DNA of 64,000 bases from Azospirillum sp. TSH58 (GTDB lineage: Bacteria; Pseudomonadota; Alphaproteobacteria; Azospirillales; Azospirillaceae). The position numbers and the translations under genes are program-made. The notes beneath the pieces are model-generated. The model made no database searches. It was not told the DNA's origin and worked only from the letters and a program-made list of their open reading frames with translations. How positions within the stretch are numbered: the stretch's first letter is position 1; each line of letters begins with the position of its first letter. Below are positions 8,945 through 17,360 of the stretch, piece after piece. Location of the stretch: NCBI RefSeq assembly GCF_003119115.1, contig NZ_CP022364.1, positions 1,078,501-1,142,500 of the forward strand, given 5' to 3'.

Positions 8945-9085
8945 TCCTCTTCCATCCGGACTGTCACCGTCGGCTCCGGCCTTGAACCGGATCTGCTGAC
9001 CTCCCGGCCTGACGGTCGGGAGCGCTCGCGGGCTCCCCCTCGTGCGAGGGGCTACCGCCGGTCGGGATTTTCACCCTGCCCTGAG
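8945..9085 (-). promoter_or_regulatory. FMN riboswitch (RFN element)
   Basis: Read on the minus strand, this leader carries the conserved RFN blocks in order: AGGGTGAAAATCCCGACCGG, then CGGTAGCCC, a variable hairpin, CCGGTTCAAGGCCGGAGCCG, and ACGGTGACAGTCCGGATGG followed by AAGAGGA. These form the closed multi-arm junction that binds FMN. It sits about 155 nt upstream of the ribB start with no intervening gene, so it should switch ribB off when FMN is plentiful. The positions are read directly; the function is established for the RFN class. Confidence 0.95.
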
Positions 9086-9114
9086 AACAAGCGTCTGATG
9101 CGCCGCCCCCGACT

Positions 9115-9138
9115 GGGGACGGCGCCGCCAGCGTCCCC
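9115..9138 (-). terminator. Hairpin after trehalose synthase gene
   Basis: Perfect 7-bp arms GGGGACG and CGTCCCC enclose a 10-nt loop, 17 nt past the treS stop. There is no U-run. It may terminate treS transcription before the ribB leader or simply be a structured leader segment. Confidence 0.35.
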
Positions 9139-9155
9139 CAGCGGGCCGGACAAAG

Positions 9156-10844
9156 TCAAGACCGCTTTCCCCCGCCGACCGGCCCCTCCGTCCGGCGCAG
9201 CAAATAGTCCAGCCCGCCCAGCCGGTACCAGCGGTAGCCGTAGGGCTCCAGCACCAGGCGGTGCCGCCCGTCCTCCTCGGGGTCGTTGTGGTCCTCGGCC
9301 AGCAGATTGACCAGACGCGGCGACTTGCCCTCGCCATCGACCGCCAGCGCGATCTCCTGCGGGCGGTCGTCGAGGTTGTGGACGACCAGCACCGAGTTGT
9401 TGCGCCAGTCGTAGCGGATCGCCAGCACCGCGTTCGATCCGGTGGGCAGCACCTGGAAGTCGCCCCAGCCGATCTCCGGGCATTCCTTGCGCATGCGGAT
9501 GATGCGCTCGGTCCAGTTCAGCAGGGCCGACGGGTCGCGGCGCTGGTGGGCGGCGTTGATCCGTTCGTAGCCGTAGGCGCCGCCGCTGATGACCGGGTGC
9601 ACGGGGTCGTCCGCCTTGGTGAAGCCGCCCTGCGGCTCGTCCGACCACTGCATGGGGGTGCGGGCGCACTCGCGCTCCGGCAGGGACAGGTCGTCGCCCA
9701 TGCCGATCTCGTCGCCGTAGCGCAGCACCGGCGTGCCGGGCAGCGTGAACAGCAGGCTGTAGGCCAGTTCCAGCCAGCGCCGGTCGCCGTGCAGCATCGG
9801 GGCGAGCCGCCGCCGGATGCCGCGGTCGTAGAGCTGCATGTCCTTGTCCGGGCCGAAGGCCTCGAACACGCGCTTGCGCTGCGCCTCGGTCAGGCGCCCG
9901 AGGTCCAGCTCGTCGTGGTTGCGCAGGAACAGGCCCCACTGGTTGGTGCTGGGGCGCGGCACCCGGGTGACGTCCAGGGCCTTGGCCAGCGGCCGGGTGT
10001 CCGCCGTGGCCAGGGCGTAGAACAGGTTCTGGTTGACCTGGAAATTGAACACCATGTGCATGCGGTCGCCGTCGTCGCCGAAATACTCCTGATCGACGGT
10101 CGGCAGCACGTTGGCCTCGGCCAGCAGCACGGCGTCGCCGCACCGCCACTGCACGAACTCCCGGAAGGTGCGGAGCATGTCGAACTGCTGCTTGGGCTTC
10201 TTCACGTCCGGCCCCTTGGTCGCGATGACGAAGGGCACGGCGTCCATGCGGAAGCCCGACACGCCCAGCTCGATCCAGAAGCCCATGATCTTCAGCAACT
10301 CGGCCTGCACCTCCGGGTTGGCGGTGTTCAGGTCCGGCTGGAACTCGTAGAAGCGGTGGAAGTAGTAGGCGCGGGCCTCCTTGTCCCAGCTCCAGGTCGT
10401 TTTCTGCACGCCAGGAAAGACGACGCCCTGGTCGGCGTCGTCCGGCTTCCTGTCCGACCAGACGTACCAGTCCCGGTAGGGGGAGTCCGGGTCCTCGCGC
10501 GCCGCCTTGAACCAGGGGTGCTGGTCCGAGGTGTGGTTGACCACGAGGTCGATGATGACGCGGATGCCGCGCTGCTTGCAGGCGTGGCTGAACTCCACGA
10601 AATCGCCCAGCGTGCCGTAGCGCGGATCGACGTTGTAGTAGTCGGCCACGTCGTAGCCGTGGTCGCGCATCGGCGACGGCTGGAACGGCCCCAGCCAGAG
10701 GCAGGTCACGCCCAGCCCCTGCAGATAGTCCAGCCGGCGCTGCAAACCCTGGAAGTCGCCGATCCCGTCGCCGTTGGCGTCCATGAAGGTGCCGACCGAC
10801 AGGTTGTAGATGACCGCGTTCTTGTACCAGAGATCCTTGATCAT
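9156..10844 (-). CDS. treS: Trehalose synthase / GH13 alpha-glucosyl isomerase
   Basis: This 562-residue GH13 enzyme most likely interconverts maltose and trehalose. The N-terminus (MIKDLWYKNAVIYNLSVGTF, then DANGDGIGDFQGL) is typical of TreS and related GH13 enzymes. The catalytic residues are visible: nucleophile Asp201 in GFRMDAVP, acid/base Glu243 in LLAEAN, and Asp311 in LRNHDELDL. The His in VVNHTSDQH is also present. The length matches single-domain TreS without a fused maltokinase. It stands alone here, with no other trehalose genes nearby. An alpha-glucosidase of the same subfamily is the alternative. A role in osmoprotection is plausible. Confidence 0.82.
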   Translation of the reverse strand: MIKDLWYKNAVIYNLSVGTFMDANGDGIGDFQGLQRRLDYLQGLGVTCLWLGPFQPSPMRDHGYDVADYYNVDPRYGTLGDFVEFSHACKQRGIRVIIDLVVNHTSDQHPWFKAAREDPDSPYRDWYVWSDRKPDDADQGVVFPGVQKTTWSWDKEARAYYFHRFYEFQPDLNTANPEVQAELLKIMGFWIELGVSGFRMDAVPFVIATKGPDVKKPKQQFDMLRTFREFVQWRCGDAVLLAEANVLPTVDQEYFGDDGDRMHMVFNFQVNQNLFYALATADTRPLAKALDVTRVPRPSTNQWGLFLRNHDELDLGRLTEAQRKRVFEAFGPDKDMQLYDRGIRRRLAPMLHGDRRWLELAYSLLFTLPGTPVLRYGDEIGMGDDLSLPERECARTPMQWSDEPQGGFTKADDPVHPVISGGAYGYERINAAHQRRDPSALLNWTERIIRMRKECPEIGWGDFQVLPTGSNAVLAIRYDWRNNSVLVVHNLDDRPQEIALAVDGEGKSPRLVNLLAEDHNDPEEDGRHRLVLEPYGYRWYRLGGLDYLLRRTEGPVGGGKRS

Positions 10845-10929
10845 GACCCGCCCCGCCCCGGACGCGGCGCCCGCCGCCGCTCGTCCTAGGCCTTAACAGG
10901 GCCGACCGGCCGAGGTCCCTCCGCCCCGC

Positions 10930-11057
10930 CGAGCCAACCGTAAGGGGGTGTCCTACGCCCTTAGGAAAAAGGTTAATGTATAGTTAAAGTCACAAGAAAG
11001 CCTTCAATCCTGCCCGCATGATGTCCCCAAGACGCACAGAACCAGGGGAATCGTGCC
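10930..11057 (+). promoter_or_regulatory. AT-rich upstream region of the RTX gene
   Basis: The gap between treS and the RTX gene becomes AT-rich after 10960 (GGTTAATGTATAGTTAAAGT). An inverted repeat TAAGGG...CCCTTA at about 10941-10963 precedes it. This is a likely promoter and regulator-binding region for the RTX gene. A purine-rich CCAGGGGAA precedes the ATG at 11058. The regulator is unknown. Confidence 0.4.
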
Positions 11058-12248
11058 ATGAAGCGTGCCATGCGCCAGAACGCGCCGCAGAACTCCGGGA
11101 CGCAGGCCACCACGACGCAGACCGCCACGACGCAGGCCGTCAGCTACAGCTACGGGAACAACGCCGGCGCCCTGGCGGCGGCTCCCGCGGCGCCGGTTCC
11201 CACCAGCTTCGCCCCGGTGACCATCAACTACGCGGAGACGCGGGCGGATGGCGGGTTCGGCTGGGACGTGAAGTACGACCTCGCCTTCGACGGCACGGCC
11301 TTCACCGTGCAGACCCGCATCCACCTGACCGGCGACGACGCCGGCTCGCTGAAGCAGGTCTGGGAGCAGGGGATCGAGGGGATCTGGGGAGACAAGTACA
11401 GCCTGTCGGACGGCGCCAACAGCTACGCCATCCGCTTCGACGTGCAGTTCGTGGCGGCCGGGACCCAGCATTACAACGTGAACGTCAGCAACAGCTACGG
11501 GCGTTGCGACATGCTGAACTGGTGCACCCAGACCGACTGGGGACCCGATTACCAGGACGAATTGGCGGCCCACGAGTTCGGACACATGATCGGCGCCTTC
11601 GACGAGTATGCGGGCGGCGCCACCTACGGCAATTTCGCCGCCACCGGCACCATCATGTCGGACCTGACCCCGACGCTGCGCCCCAACTACATGAACTCCA
11701 TCGACTATTACGCCGAGCAGTTCACCGGCCGGACCTTCGAGATCGTGGAAATCCCGAAGAACCTGACGCTGACCGGCAACAGCTGGGCCGACAGCCTCTA
11801 TGGCGGGGCCGGCAACGACACGCTGAGCGGGCTGAGCGGCAACGACCAGCTGTTCGGCGGCGCCGGCAACGACCTGCTGTGGGGCGACGCCGGAAACGAC
11901 ACGCTGCGTGGTCAGGCCGGAAACGACGCGCTGCACGGCGGCGCGGGCGCCGACCTGCTGATGGGGGACGAGGGCAACGACACGCTGTGGGGGGATGCCG
12001 GCAACGACACGCTGTGGGGCGGCACCGGGGCGGACCTGTTCGTCTTCACGCGCGGCGGCGGTCAGGACCGCATCGCCGACTTCAGCCGGGCGCAGAGCGA
12101 CCGAATCCAGATCGCCTCCAACATGACCTATCGCCTGGGATCGGACAGCAGCGGCAGCGCCCTTCTCGACTTCGGCGGCGGCGACCGGCTGACCCTGGCC
12201 GGCATCGCCCCGAACCAGGTCGTCTCGTCCTTCTTCACCTACGGCTGA
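11058..12248 (+). CDS. RTX-repeat metalloprotease-like secreted protein
   Basis: This 396-residue protein joins a predicted zinc-binding segment to C-terminal calcium-binding RTX repeats. HEFGHMIGAFDEY (from His172) has the HExxH motif with a following Gly and acidic residue, as in zinc proteases. Residues about 244-330 contain six to eight GGAGNDTL-type nonapeptides, and the C-terminus (DRIADFSRAQSDRIQ...) matches RTX exporter-signal regions. There is no Sec signal peptide, consistent with type I secretion. No T1SS genes are adjacent. The Gln/Thr-rich N-terminus (residues 8-30) looks disordered. Its stop overlaps rsmD tail to tail by 10 nt. Protease activity is inferred. Confidence 0.8.
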   Translation: MKRAMRQNAPQNSGTQATTTQTATTQAVSYSYGNNAGALAAAPAAPVPTSFAPVTINYAETRADGGFGWDVKYDLAFDGTAFTVQTRIHLTGDDAGSLKQVWEQGIEGIWGDKYSLSDGANSYAIRFDVQFVAAGTQHYNVNVSNSYGRCDMLNWCTQTDWGPDYQDELAAHEFGHMIGAFDEYAGGATYGNFAATGTIMSDLTPTLRPNYMNSIDYYAEQFTGRTFEIVEIPKNLTLTGNSWADSLYGGAGNDTLSGLSGNDQLFGGAGNDLLWGDAGNDTLRGQAGNDALHGGAGADLLMGDEGNDTLWGDAGNDTLWGGTGADLFVFTRGGGQDRIADFSRAQSDRIQIASNMTYRLGSDSSGSALLDFGGGDRLTLAGIAPNQVVSSFFTYG

Positions 12249-12814
12249 GGCGACCCGTAGCGCAGGAACTGGACGCGGGTGTCGCCGTAGCGGCGCTCGT
12301 CCAGCTCCGCGAAGCCGGGCGGCAGGGGCAGCGGGTCGCGCCCGGCGACCTCGACCACCAGGACGGCGCCGGGGGCCAGCCAGCCGGCCTTCGCCAGCCC
12401 GGCCAGCGCCCGCGGCGCCAGATCCTGGCTGTAGGGCGGGTCGAGAAAGCCCAGCGTGCAGGGGCGGAGCGGCGGCGGCGGGCGGGTGGCGTCGGCGCGC
12501 AGGACCGCGGCGTTCGCCCCTTCCCCCAGCGCCGCGACGTTGGCCCGCACCGCGTCCAGGGCGGCCCGGCCCATGTCGAGGAAGCTGGCGTGGGCGGCGC
12601 CGCGGGACAGCGCCTCCAGCCCCAGGGCGCCGGTTCCGCAGAAGGCGTCCACGACCACGGCGCCCTCCAGCAGGTCGGCGCCGTCCGGCCCCCAGTCGGC
12701 GTGGGACAGGATGTTGAACAGGGATTCGCGGGTGCGGTCGGTGGTCGGCCGCGTGTCGCTCCCCGCCGGGGCGGCCAGCCGCCGCCCGCGGTGCTTACCG
12801 CCGACGATCCGCAC
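12239..12814 (-). CDS. rsmD: 16S rRNA (guanine966-N2)-methyltransferase RsmD
   Basis: This class I SAM methyltransferase modifies G966 of 16S rRNA. VRIVGGKHRGRRL at the N-terminus and RPTTDRTRESLFNIL are hallmarks of RsmD. VVDAFCGTGALGLEALSRGA binds SAM, and LDPPYSQ is the catalytic NPPY-type motif. The frame extends to 12922, but the conserved protein begins at a GTG at 12814. That start lies 20 nt inside the upstream pseudouridine synthase gene, so the two are probably translationally coupled. The pairing of these two rRNA-modification genes is common in alphaproteobacteria. Confidence 0.92.
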   Translation of the reverse strand: MRIVGGKHRGRRLAAPAGSDTRPTTDRTRESLFNILSHADWGPDGADLLEGAVVVDAFCGTGALGLEALSRGAAHASFLDMGRAALDAVRANVAALGEGANAAVLRADATRPPPPLRPCTLGFLDPPYSQDLAPRALAGLAKAGWLAPGAVLVVEVAGRDPLPLPPGFAELDERRYGDTRVQFLRYGSPQP

Positions 12815-14036
12815 GGGTCCGCTCCGGCCCCCGGCCACCCGACGCCCCACCGCCGGACCCGCCACCGCCGGACGCTCCACCGGCGCTACCGGCCCCGCGC
12901 GGCTTCGGCCCTGGCTTCCCACCGCCGCCGGGCTTTCCGCCCTTCAGCGTCAGCGTGCCGGGCTTGCCGGCCGGCTTCCCGTCGGATCTGGCCGACGCGG
13001 GCTTGCCGGAGGCGGGCTTTCCGGATGCGAATCCGCCCGAGGACGGCTTGGCCGGACCGCGCCGGTCGGACGCGGCCTTCGGCTCCGCCTTGGCCCAGCC
13101 GGCCTTGGCGTCGCGCGGCTTGGACGCCTTCGCCGGAGCGGCGGGGCGGCCCTTGGCGCCTTCGGCGCCGGCGCTCTCGCTCCTGGCGGCAGCCTTGGCG
13201 GCAGAGGTCTTGCCCTTGGCCTTGCCCTCTTCCGCCGGATCGGCGCCGGTGAAGAACCGGGACACCTGCTCGCGCACCACGCGCTTCGGCACCTCCTCGA
13301 CGGCGCTCTCCTCCAGCTTGCCGAGCTGGAAGGGGCCGTAGGCGACGCGGATCAGCCGGTTCACCTGAAGGTCCAAGGCCTCCATCACCTTGCGGATCTC
13401 GCGGTTCTTGCCTTCCTTCAGGCTGACGGTCAGCCAGGCGTTGCGGCCCTGGATGCGGTCCAGAACGGCTTCGATGGGACCGTACTTCACCCCCTCGATG
13501 GTCGGTCCCTTCGCCAGCTCGGCCAGCTTCACCTCGTTCACCTCGCCGAAGACGCGCACGCGGTAGCGGCGGGTCCAGCCGGTGGCCGGCAGTTCCAGGA
13601 AGCGGGCCAGTTCGCCGTCGTTGGTCAGCAGCAGCAGGCCTTCGGTCGTCAGATCGAGCCGTCCGACCGAGATGACGCGCGGCATGTCCGGCGGCAGCCG
13701 TTCGAAGACGGTGGTGCGCCCCTTCTCGTCGCGGGCGGTGGTGACCAGCCCGGACGGCTTGTAATAGCGCCACAGCCGCGCCGGTTCCGGCTCGGGAATG
13801 ACCTTGCCGTCCACCTGCACGACGTCGCCGGACCGCACGACGCAGGCCGGGCTGTCCAGGGTCGTGCCGTTGACGGCGACGCGGCCGTCGGTGATCCAGC
13901 GCTCGGCGTCGCGGCGCGAGCACAGGCCCGCGCGCGCCAGCCGCTTGGCGATGCGCTCGCCGGCATCGGGCTCGCCCGCGTCCGCATCGGCGGCGCCGGG
14001 CATGGCTTTGGAATGTTCGAAATCGGGGGTGTCCAT
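12795..14036 (-). CDS. RsuA/RluB-family pseudouridine synthase with long disordered tail
   Basis: An S4 RNA-binding domain (about residues 25-85, RLARAGLCSRRDAERWITDGRV) precedes an RsuA/RluB catalytic domain (about 90-270). The catalytic Asp lies in VGRLDLTTEGLLLLTND, and KEGKNREIRKVMEALDL is also diagnostic. It probably forms pseudouridine in 23S rRNA. The last 140 residues are low-complexity Lys/Ala/Gly/Pro repeats, a basic tail common in alphaproteobacterial homologues. The ATG at 14036 starts MDTPDFEHSK; the frame to 14078 is less likely. Exact target (RluB or another) is not certain. Confidence 0.9.
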   Translation of the reverse strand: MDTPDFEHSKAMPGAADADAGEPDAGERIAKRLARAGLCSRRDAERWITDGRVAVNGTTLDSPACVVRSGDVVQVDGKVIPEPEPARLWRYYKPSGLVTTARDEKGRTTVFERLPPDMPRVISVGRLDLTTEGLLLLTNDGELARFLELPATGWTRRYRVRVFGEVNEVKLAELAKGPTIEGVKYGPIEAVLDRIQGRNAWLTVSLKEGKNREIRKVMEALDLQVNRLIRVAYGPFQLGKLEESAVEEVPKRVVREQVSRFFTGADPAEEGKAKGKTSAAKAAARSESAGAEGAKGRPAAPAKASKPRDAKAGWAKAEPKAASDRRGPAKPSSGGFASGKPASGKPASARSDGKPAGKPGTLTLKGGKPGGGGKPGPKPRGAGSAGGASGGGGSGGGASGGRGPERTRADRRR

Positions 14037-14096
14037 GGGCACGGACCATAGGGCTTGCAAGCCCCGCCCGCAACCCACGGCACGGGGTCCCCGCCG

Positions 14097-14306
14097 TTAT
14101 TCTTCGAGGCGGAAGCCGACCTTCATCACCACCTGGAAGTGGGCGACCTTTCCACCGCTGACGTGGCCGCGGATTTCGCCCACCTCGAACCAATCCACGT
14201 TCTTCAGTGTCCTCGACGCCCGCTCGATGCCGTTGCGGATGGCGTCGTCGATGGAGGTCTCGGCGGTGCCGACGATTTCCACCTTCTTGTAGACATGGTT
14301 GCTCAT
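14097..14306 (-). CDS. Dodecin family flavin-binding protein
   Basis: This 69-residue protein matches dodecin, a dodecameric protein that stores or buffers flavins. The sequence MSNHVYKKVEIVGTAETSID, then AIRNGIERASRTLKNVDWFEV and VAHFQVVMKVGFRLEE, covers the whole family. The conserved Trp in VDWFEV stacks on the flavin. The length is normal. The gene lies alone between the pseudouridine synthase and tadA. No flavin riboswitch is visible in front of it. Confidence 0.93.
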   Translation of the reverse strand: MSNHVYKKVEIVGTAETSIDDAIRNGIERASRTLKNVDWFEVGEIRGHVSGGKVAHFQVVMKVGFRLEE

Positions 14307-14398
14307 GACCGTCCTCCCTGTTTCGTCCGATGCTCAACAACGCCGGAGGGCGTTCCGCGGCTTGACGAAAACAGGGGTCGCCGGGCAGGGTGCCCCGC

Positions 14399-14854
14399 AT
14401 GAGCCGCGCCCCCTCCCCCATGGACCTCGCCTTCCAGGAGGCCGAAGCCGCCGCCGCCCGCGGGGAGGTGCCGGTGGGTGCCGTGCTGGTCGATCCGGCG
14501 ACCGGCGCCGTGCTGGCCCGCGCCGGCAACCGGACCGAGGAGTTGAACGACCCCACCGCCCACGCCGAGGTGCTGGCGATCCGCGCCGCCTGCGCCGCAC
14601 TCGGCGAGCCGCGCCTGCCGGGGCTGGATCTCTATGTGACCTTGGAGCCTTGCGCGCTGTGCGCGGCGGCGATCAGCTTCGCCCGGCTGCGGCGGGTCTA
14701 TTTCGGCGCCTACGACCCCAAGGGCGGCGGGGTGGAACACGGCCCCCGCTTCTACCACCAGCCCACCTGCCACCACGCCCCGGACGTCTACGGCGGCATC
14801 GACGAGACGCGGGCGGGGGACATGCTGCGGGCGTTCTTCAGGGGGCGGCGGTAG
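14399..14854 (+). CDS. tadA: tRNA-specific adenosine deaminase TadA
   Basis: TadA converts A34 to inosine in tRNA-Arg(ACG), allowing one tRNA to read several Arg codons. The zinc ligands and catalytic Glu are visible in PTAHAEVLAIR and LEPCALCAAAI. GVEHGPRFYH and the basic C-terminal FFRGRR are also typical. At 151 residues the length is normal. The ATG at 14399 (MSRAPSPMDLAF) or 14390 could be the start; no strong Shine-Dalgarno site decides. Confidence 0.94.
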   Translation: MSRAPSPMDLAFQEAEAAAARGEVPVGAVLVDPATGAVLARAGNRTEELNDPTAHAEVLAIRAACAALGEPRLPGLDLYVTLEPCALCAAAISFARLRRVYFGAYDPKGGGVEHGPRFYHQPTCHHAPDVYGGIDETRAGDMLRAFFRGRR

Positions 14855-14881
14855 GGTCTTATGAAGCGCTGATTCCCGGGA

Positions 14882-14995
14882 ATGTTCCACAGCTTTCGCA
14901 ACAGGCACATCAACGTCCACCTGAACGAATTCGTCCGCCGCCGATTCCGCTGCTGCAGCTACTGCTCCGCCTTCGAACGGCTGGTCGGGATCGGT
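14882..14995 (+). pseudogene. Possible transposase C-terminal remnant
   Basis: The reading frame here contains RNRHINVHLNEFV, then RRRFRC and SAFERLVGI. This resembles the C-terminal pattern of IS1595/ISXO2-type transposases (a [HY]LxEFxFRxNRR block followed by F..LLG). Conserved residues inside the block are missing and no upstream catalytic domain is present. If real, it is a degraded scrap of an insertion sequence. The resemblance is weak. Confidence 0.25.
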
Positions 14996-15047
14996 TTCTC
15001 CATGGACCCGGCAACCTGCGCCGAGATCAGGGTGACCACAAGCGTGA

Positions 15048-15545
15048 TCACTTCCATGGGATCGAGCAATACATGAGGGTCTTGCAGATTGCGGTTTGGT
15101 TTATGGAAACGCCAAAAATTACAGCTACGGCAGAAATGCAGAAGGTGGTGAAGGGGGCCATCTGTGACTTGCTTTTCAGCCAGAAGACTATTGCGAGCGC
15201 CCCGAGAATGGCCCCAGGGAGTGAGAATACGTAGCCAAGCCAAGCCATCGAGTCCTTGGCGGCTTTCGCCCACATTCCAAATGCAGCCAAATAGAGCGAT
15301 GCCGCGACCGCGACGCCACCTATGGCTGACGGACGAGGCCGACCAATCAAGGCGGCCAAGACCACCAACATCTGAGTAACCAAGTAGAACAGCGCGTTTT
15401 TAAGGAACCAATCGCTCTTGGGGGCAAGAGCCAACGCCACGCTTATACAGCATGTAATTCCGACGGCAGCCCAGCATGTTTCTGCACTCAAGGAGAACTT
15501 CATTCGGCGCAGCACCAGCCGGAATTGGCTTTCGATCAGGCCCAA
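15048..15545 (-). CDS. Hypothetical integral membrane protein
   Basis: This 165-residue frame encodes four to five hydrophobic segments: CWAAVGITCCISVALALA, NALFYLVTQMLVVLAALIG, GGVAVAASLYLAAFGMW, LGYVFSLPGAILGALAIVFW and TFCISAVAVIFGVSI. I do not recognise the family. The codons are less GC-rich than in neighbouring genes, suggesting recent acquisition. The start could be 15545 or the Met at 15503 (MKFSLSAETCW), which lies just before the first hydrophobic segment. It follows the mntA/hepT remnant on the same strand. Confidence 0.55.
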   Translation of the reverse strand: MGLIESQFRLVLRRMKFSLSAETCWAAVGITCCISVALALAPKSDWFLKNALFYLVTQMLVVLAALIGRPRPSAIGGVAVAASLYLAAFGMWAKAAKDSMAWLGYVFSLPGAILGALAIVFWLKSKSQMAPFTTFCISAVAVIFGVSINQTAICKTLMYCSIPWK

Positions 15546-15588
15546 CCCTCAGACCAATCCCACGAGCGTCAGTGTTTGCACACTGGGT

Positions 15589-15690
15589 TCACGATAATGA
15601 GGGAACGTGAGGATAAGCCGCTTCCGTGTATTCCGCCACGCGGCAGATCGCCTCACGGATATGCTCCAGGCAGGCACGGTCATCGTTCAC
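15589..15690 (-). pseudogene. Truncated HepT (HEPN/DUF86) toxin
   Basis: A GTG at 15690 overlaps the mntA stop as GTGA, the standard coupling in MntA-HepT pairs. It opens VNDDRACLEHIREAICRVAEYT, which matches the N-terminus of HEPN-domain HepT proteins. The frame ends after 33 residues, compared with about 110-140 normally, and lacks the RX4-6HXY RNase motif. The truncation coincides with the edge of the low-GC patch. The toxin is almost certainly inactive. Confidence 0.7.
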
Positions 15691-15983
15691 AGGAATCGCG
15701 CCGACTGAAGAATCCCGTCGCGTATGTAAGGCGACAAGCCACGCTCCGTCACCACATCGACGGCAACGCCGGTCCGTTCTTCCAGAGCGTGCTTCAACTC
15801 GATCAGGCCGAACAGGTCCCGCCCCGGTTCCAACTCCACCAGAAGGTCCAGATCGCTGTCGGGCCGTGCCTTCCCCGTGGCACGGGAGCCGAAGACGCAC
15901 AGGTTGCTGGCTCCGTAGCGGGAAGCCAAAACCTTGAGATCCTCGGCTGACACACCAGTCGGCAATTGGAGCGCCGTCGCCAT
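15687..15983 (-). CDS. mntA: MntA-type minimal nucleotidyltransferase (antitoxin)
   Basis: This 98-residue protein has the minimal nucleotidyltransferase signature GSRATGKARPDSDLDLLVEL, with the GS and DxD residues that bind nucleotide and metal. In MntA-HepT toxin-antitoxin systems the protein AMPylates and neutralises the HepT RNase. The downstream hepT starts in a GTGA overlap but is truncated, so the antitoxin appears orphaned. An in-frame TTG at 16001 adds six residues; the ATG at 15983 is preferred. It converges with nothing and lies 30 nt from purD on the same strand. Confidence 0.85.
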   Translation of the reverse strand: MATALQLPTGVSAEDLKVLASRYGASNLCVFGSRATGKARPDSDLDLLVELEPGRDLFGLIELKHALEERTGVAVDVVTERGLSPYIRDGILQSARFL

Positions 15984-16013
15984 GCTCCACTGTAGCGTCA
16001 AAGAGGGGCGCCG

Positions 16014-17303
16014 TCAGCGCCCCACCGCCCGCCAGCCGATGTCGCGGCGGCAGAAGCCGTCCGGCCAGTCCAGCGCGTCCACACCCTGATAGGCGCGCTT
16101 CTGCGCCTCGGCCACGGTCGGGGCCTTGGCGGTCACGCCCAGCACACGCCCGCCGGTGGACAGCACCCGGCCACCGTCCGCCAGCTTCGTGCCGGCGTGG
16201 AAGACGGTCACGCCCTCCACCGCGTTGGCGGCGTCGAAGCCCTTGATCTCCGTGTTCTTCACGTAATCGCCAGGGTAGCCGTTCGCCGCCATGACGACGC
16301 ACAGCGCCGTCTCGTCGTGCCAGCGCAGGTCGATGTTCCTCAACTGGCCGTCCGCCGCCGCGATCAGGGCGGCCAGCACGTCAGACTTCAGGCGCATCAT
16401 CAGCGTCTGGCATTCCGGGTCGCCGAAGCGGACGTTGAACTCCAGGGTCTTCGGCACCGGCTTGCCGTCCGCGTCCTTGCCGATCATCAGGCCGGCGAAC
16501 AGCACGCCCTTGAAGGGACGGCCCTCCGCCGCCATGCCCTTGACCGTCGGCTCGACGATCTCGCGCATCACGCGGGCCTGGAGGTCCGGTGTCAGCGCCG
16601 GGGCCGGGGAGTAGGCGCCCATGCCGCCGGTGTTCGGGCCGGTGTCGCCGTCGCCCACCGCCTTGTGATCCTGGGCCGAGGCCAGCGGCAGGGCCGACTC
16701 GCCGTCGCACAGCGCGAAGAAGCTGACCTCCTCGCCGTCCAGGAACTCCTCGACCACCACCTCGGCCCCGGCGGCGCCGAAGCGGCCATCGACCAGGGCC
16801 TCGTCGATGGCGGCGAAGGCCTCCTCCTCGGTGCGGGCGACGGTCACGCCCTTGCCGGCGGCCAGACCGTCGGCCTTGACCACGATGGGGGCGCCGTTCT
16901 TGCGCACGAAGTCCTTGGCGGCCTCGACGTCCTTGAAGCGGCCGTAGGCGGCGGTCGGCACGCCGTACTTGGCCAGGATGTCCTTCATGAAGCCCTTGGA
17001 GCCCTCAAGCTCCGCCGCCGCGGCACTGGGGCCGAAGGCCTTGATGCCGAGGGCGGTCAGCTTGTCGACGAGGCCGAGCACCAGCGGCCCCTCCGGCCCG
17101 ACGACCACGAAGTCGATGGCCTTGTCCTGGGCGAAGCGGACCAGGGCGTCCACATCCTCCGCGCCGATGGCGACGCATTCGGCGACGTCCGCGATGCCGG
17201 CGTTGCCCGGCGCGCAGTAGAGCGTGTCGCACAGCGGCGAGTTCTGAATGGCCCAGCACAGCGCATGCTCGCGCCCACCCGACCCGACCACCAGGACTTT
17301 CAT
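16014..17303 (-). CDS. purD: Phosphoribosylamine-glycine ligase
   Basis: PurD joins glycine to phosphoribosylamine to give GAR in purine synthesis. The N-terminus [17 protein letters not shown] is diagnostic. The ATP-grasp domain contains [15 protein letters not shown] and [19 protein letters not shown], and [19 protein letters not shown] is the conserved substrate loop. At 429 residues the length is normal. The frame stays open far upstream on this strand as a shadow of xseA, so the start is set at the ATG at 17303. It is divergent from xseA across 57 nt. Confidence 0.96.
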   Translation of the reverse strand: MKVLVVGSGGREHALCWAIQNSPLCDTLYCAPGNAGIADVAECVAIGAEDVDALVRFAQDKAIDFVVVGPEGPLVLGLVDKLTALGIKAFGPSAAAAELEGSKGFMKDILAKYGVPTAAYGRFKDVEAAKDFVRKNGAPIVVKADGLAAGKGVTVARTEEEAFAAIDEALVDGRFGAAGAEVVVEEFLDGEEVSFFALCDGESALPLASAQDHKAVGDGDTGPNTGGMGAYSPAPALTPDLQARVMREIVEPTVKGMAAEGRPFKGVLFAGLMIGKDADGKPVPKTLEFNVRFGDPECQTLMMRLKSDVLAALIAAADGQLRNIDLRWHDETALCVVMAANGYPGDYVKNTEIKGFDAANAVEGVTVFHAGTKLADGGRVLSTGGRVLGVTAKAPTVAEAQKRAYQGVDALDWPDGFCRRDIGWRAVGR

Positions 17304-17360
17304 GGCACCTCGTCCTTCCACGCTTGTTGCCGACACCGCGCCTTGTATCATGGTGCCGCC

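Larger units (their letters stand above)
14855..15690 (+). other. Low-GC patch with gene remnants
   Basis: By eye the GC content drops to about half here, against roughly 70 percent on both sides. The patch holds one complete membrane-protein gene, a possible transposase remnant and the broken end of hepT. This looks like a small insertion or replacement between tadA and mntA. No flanking direct repeats were found by eye. Confidence 0.6.

Noticed and set aside
14959..15057. 32-residue frame (MEVITLVVTLISAQVAGSMEK)
   Set aside because: It overlaps the end of the membrane-protein gene and could be a tiny membrane peptide, but there is no ribosome site or homology to support it.
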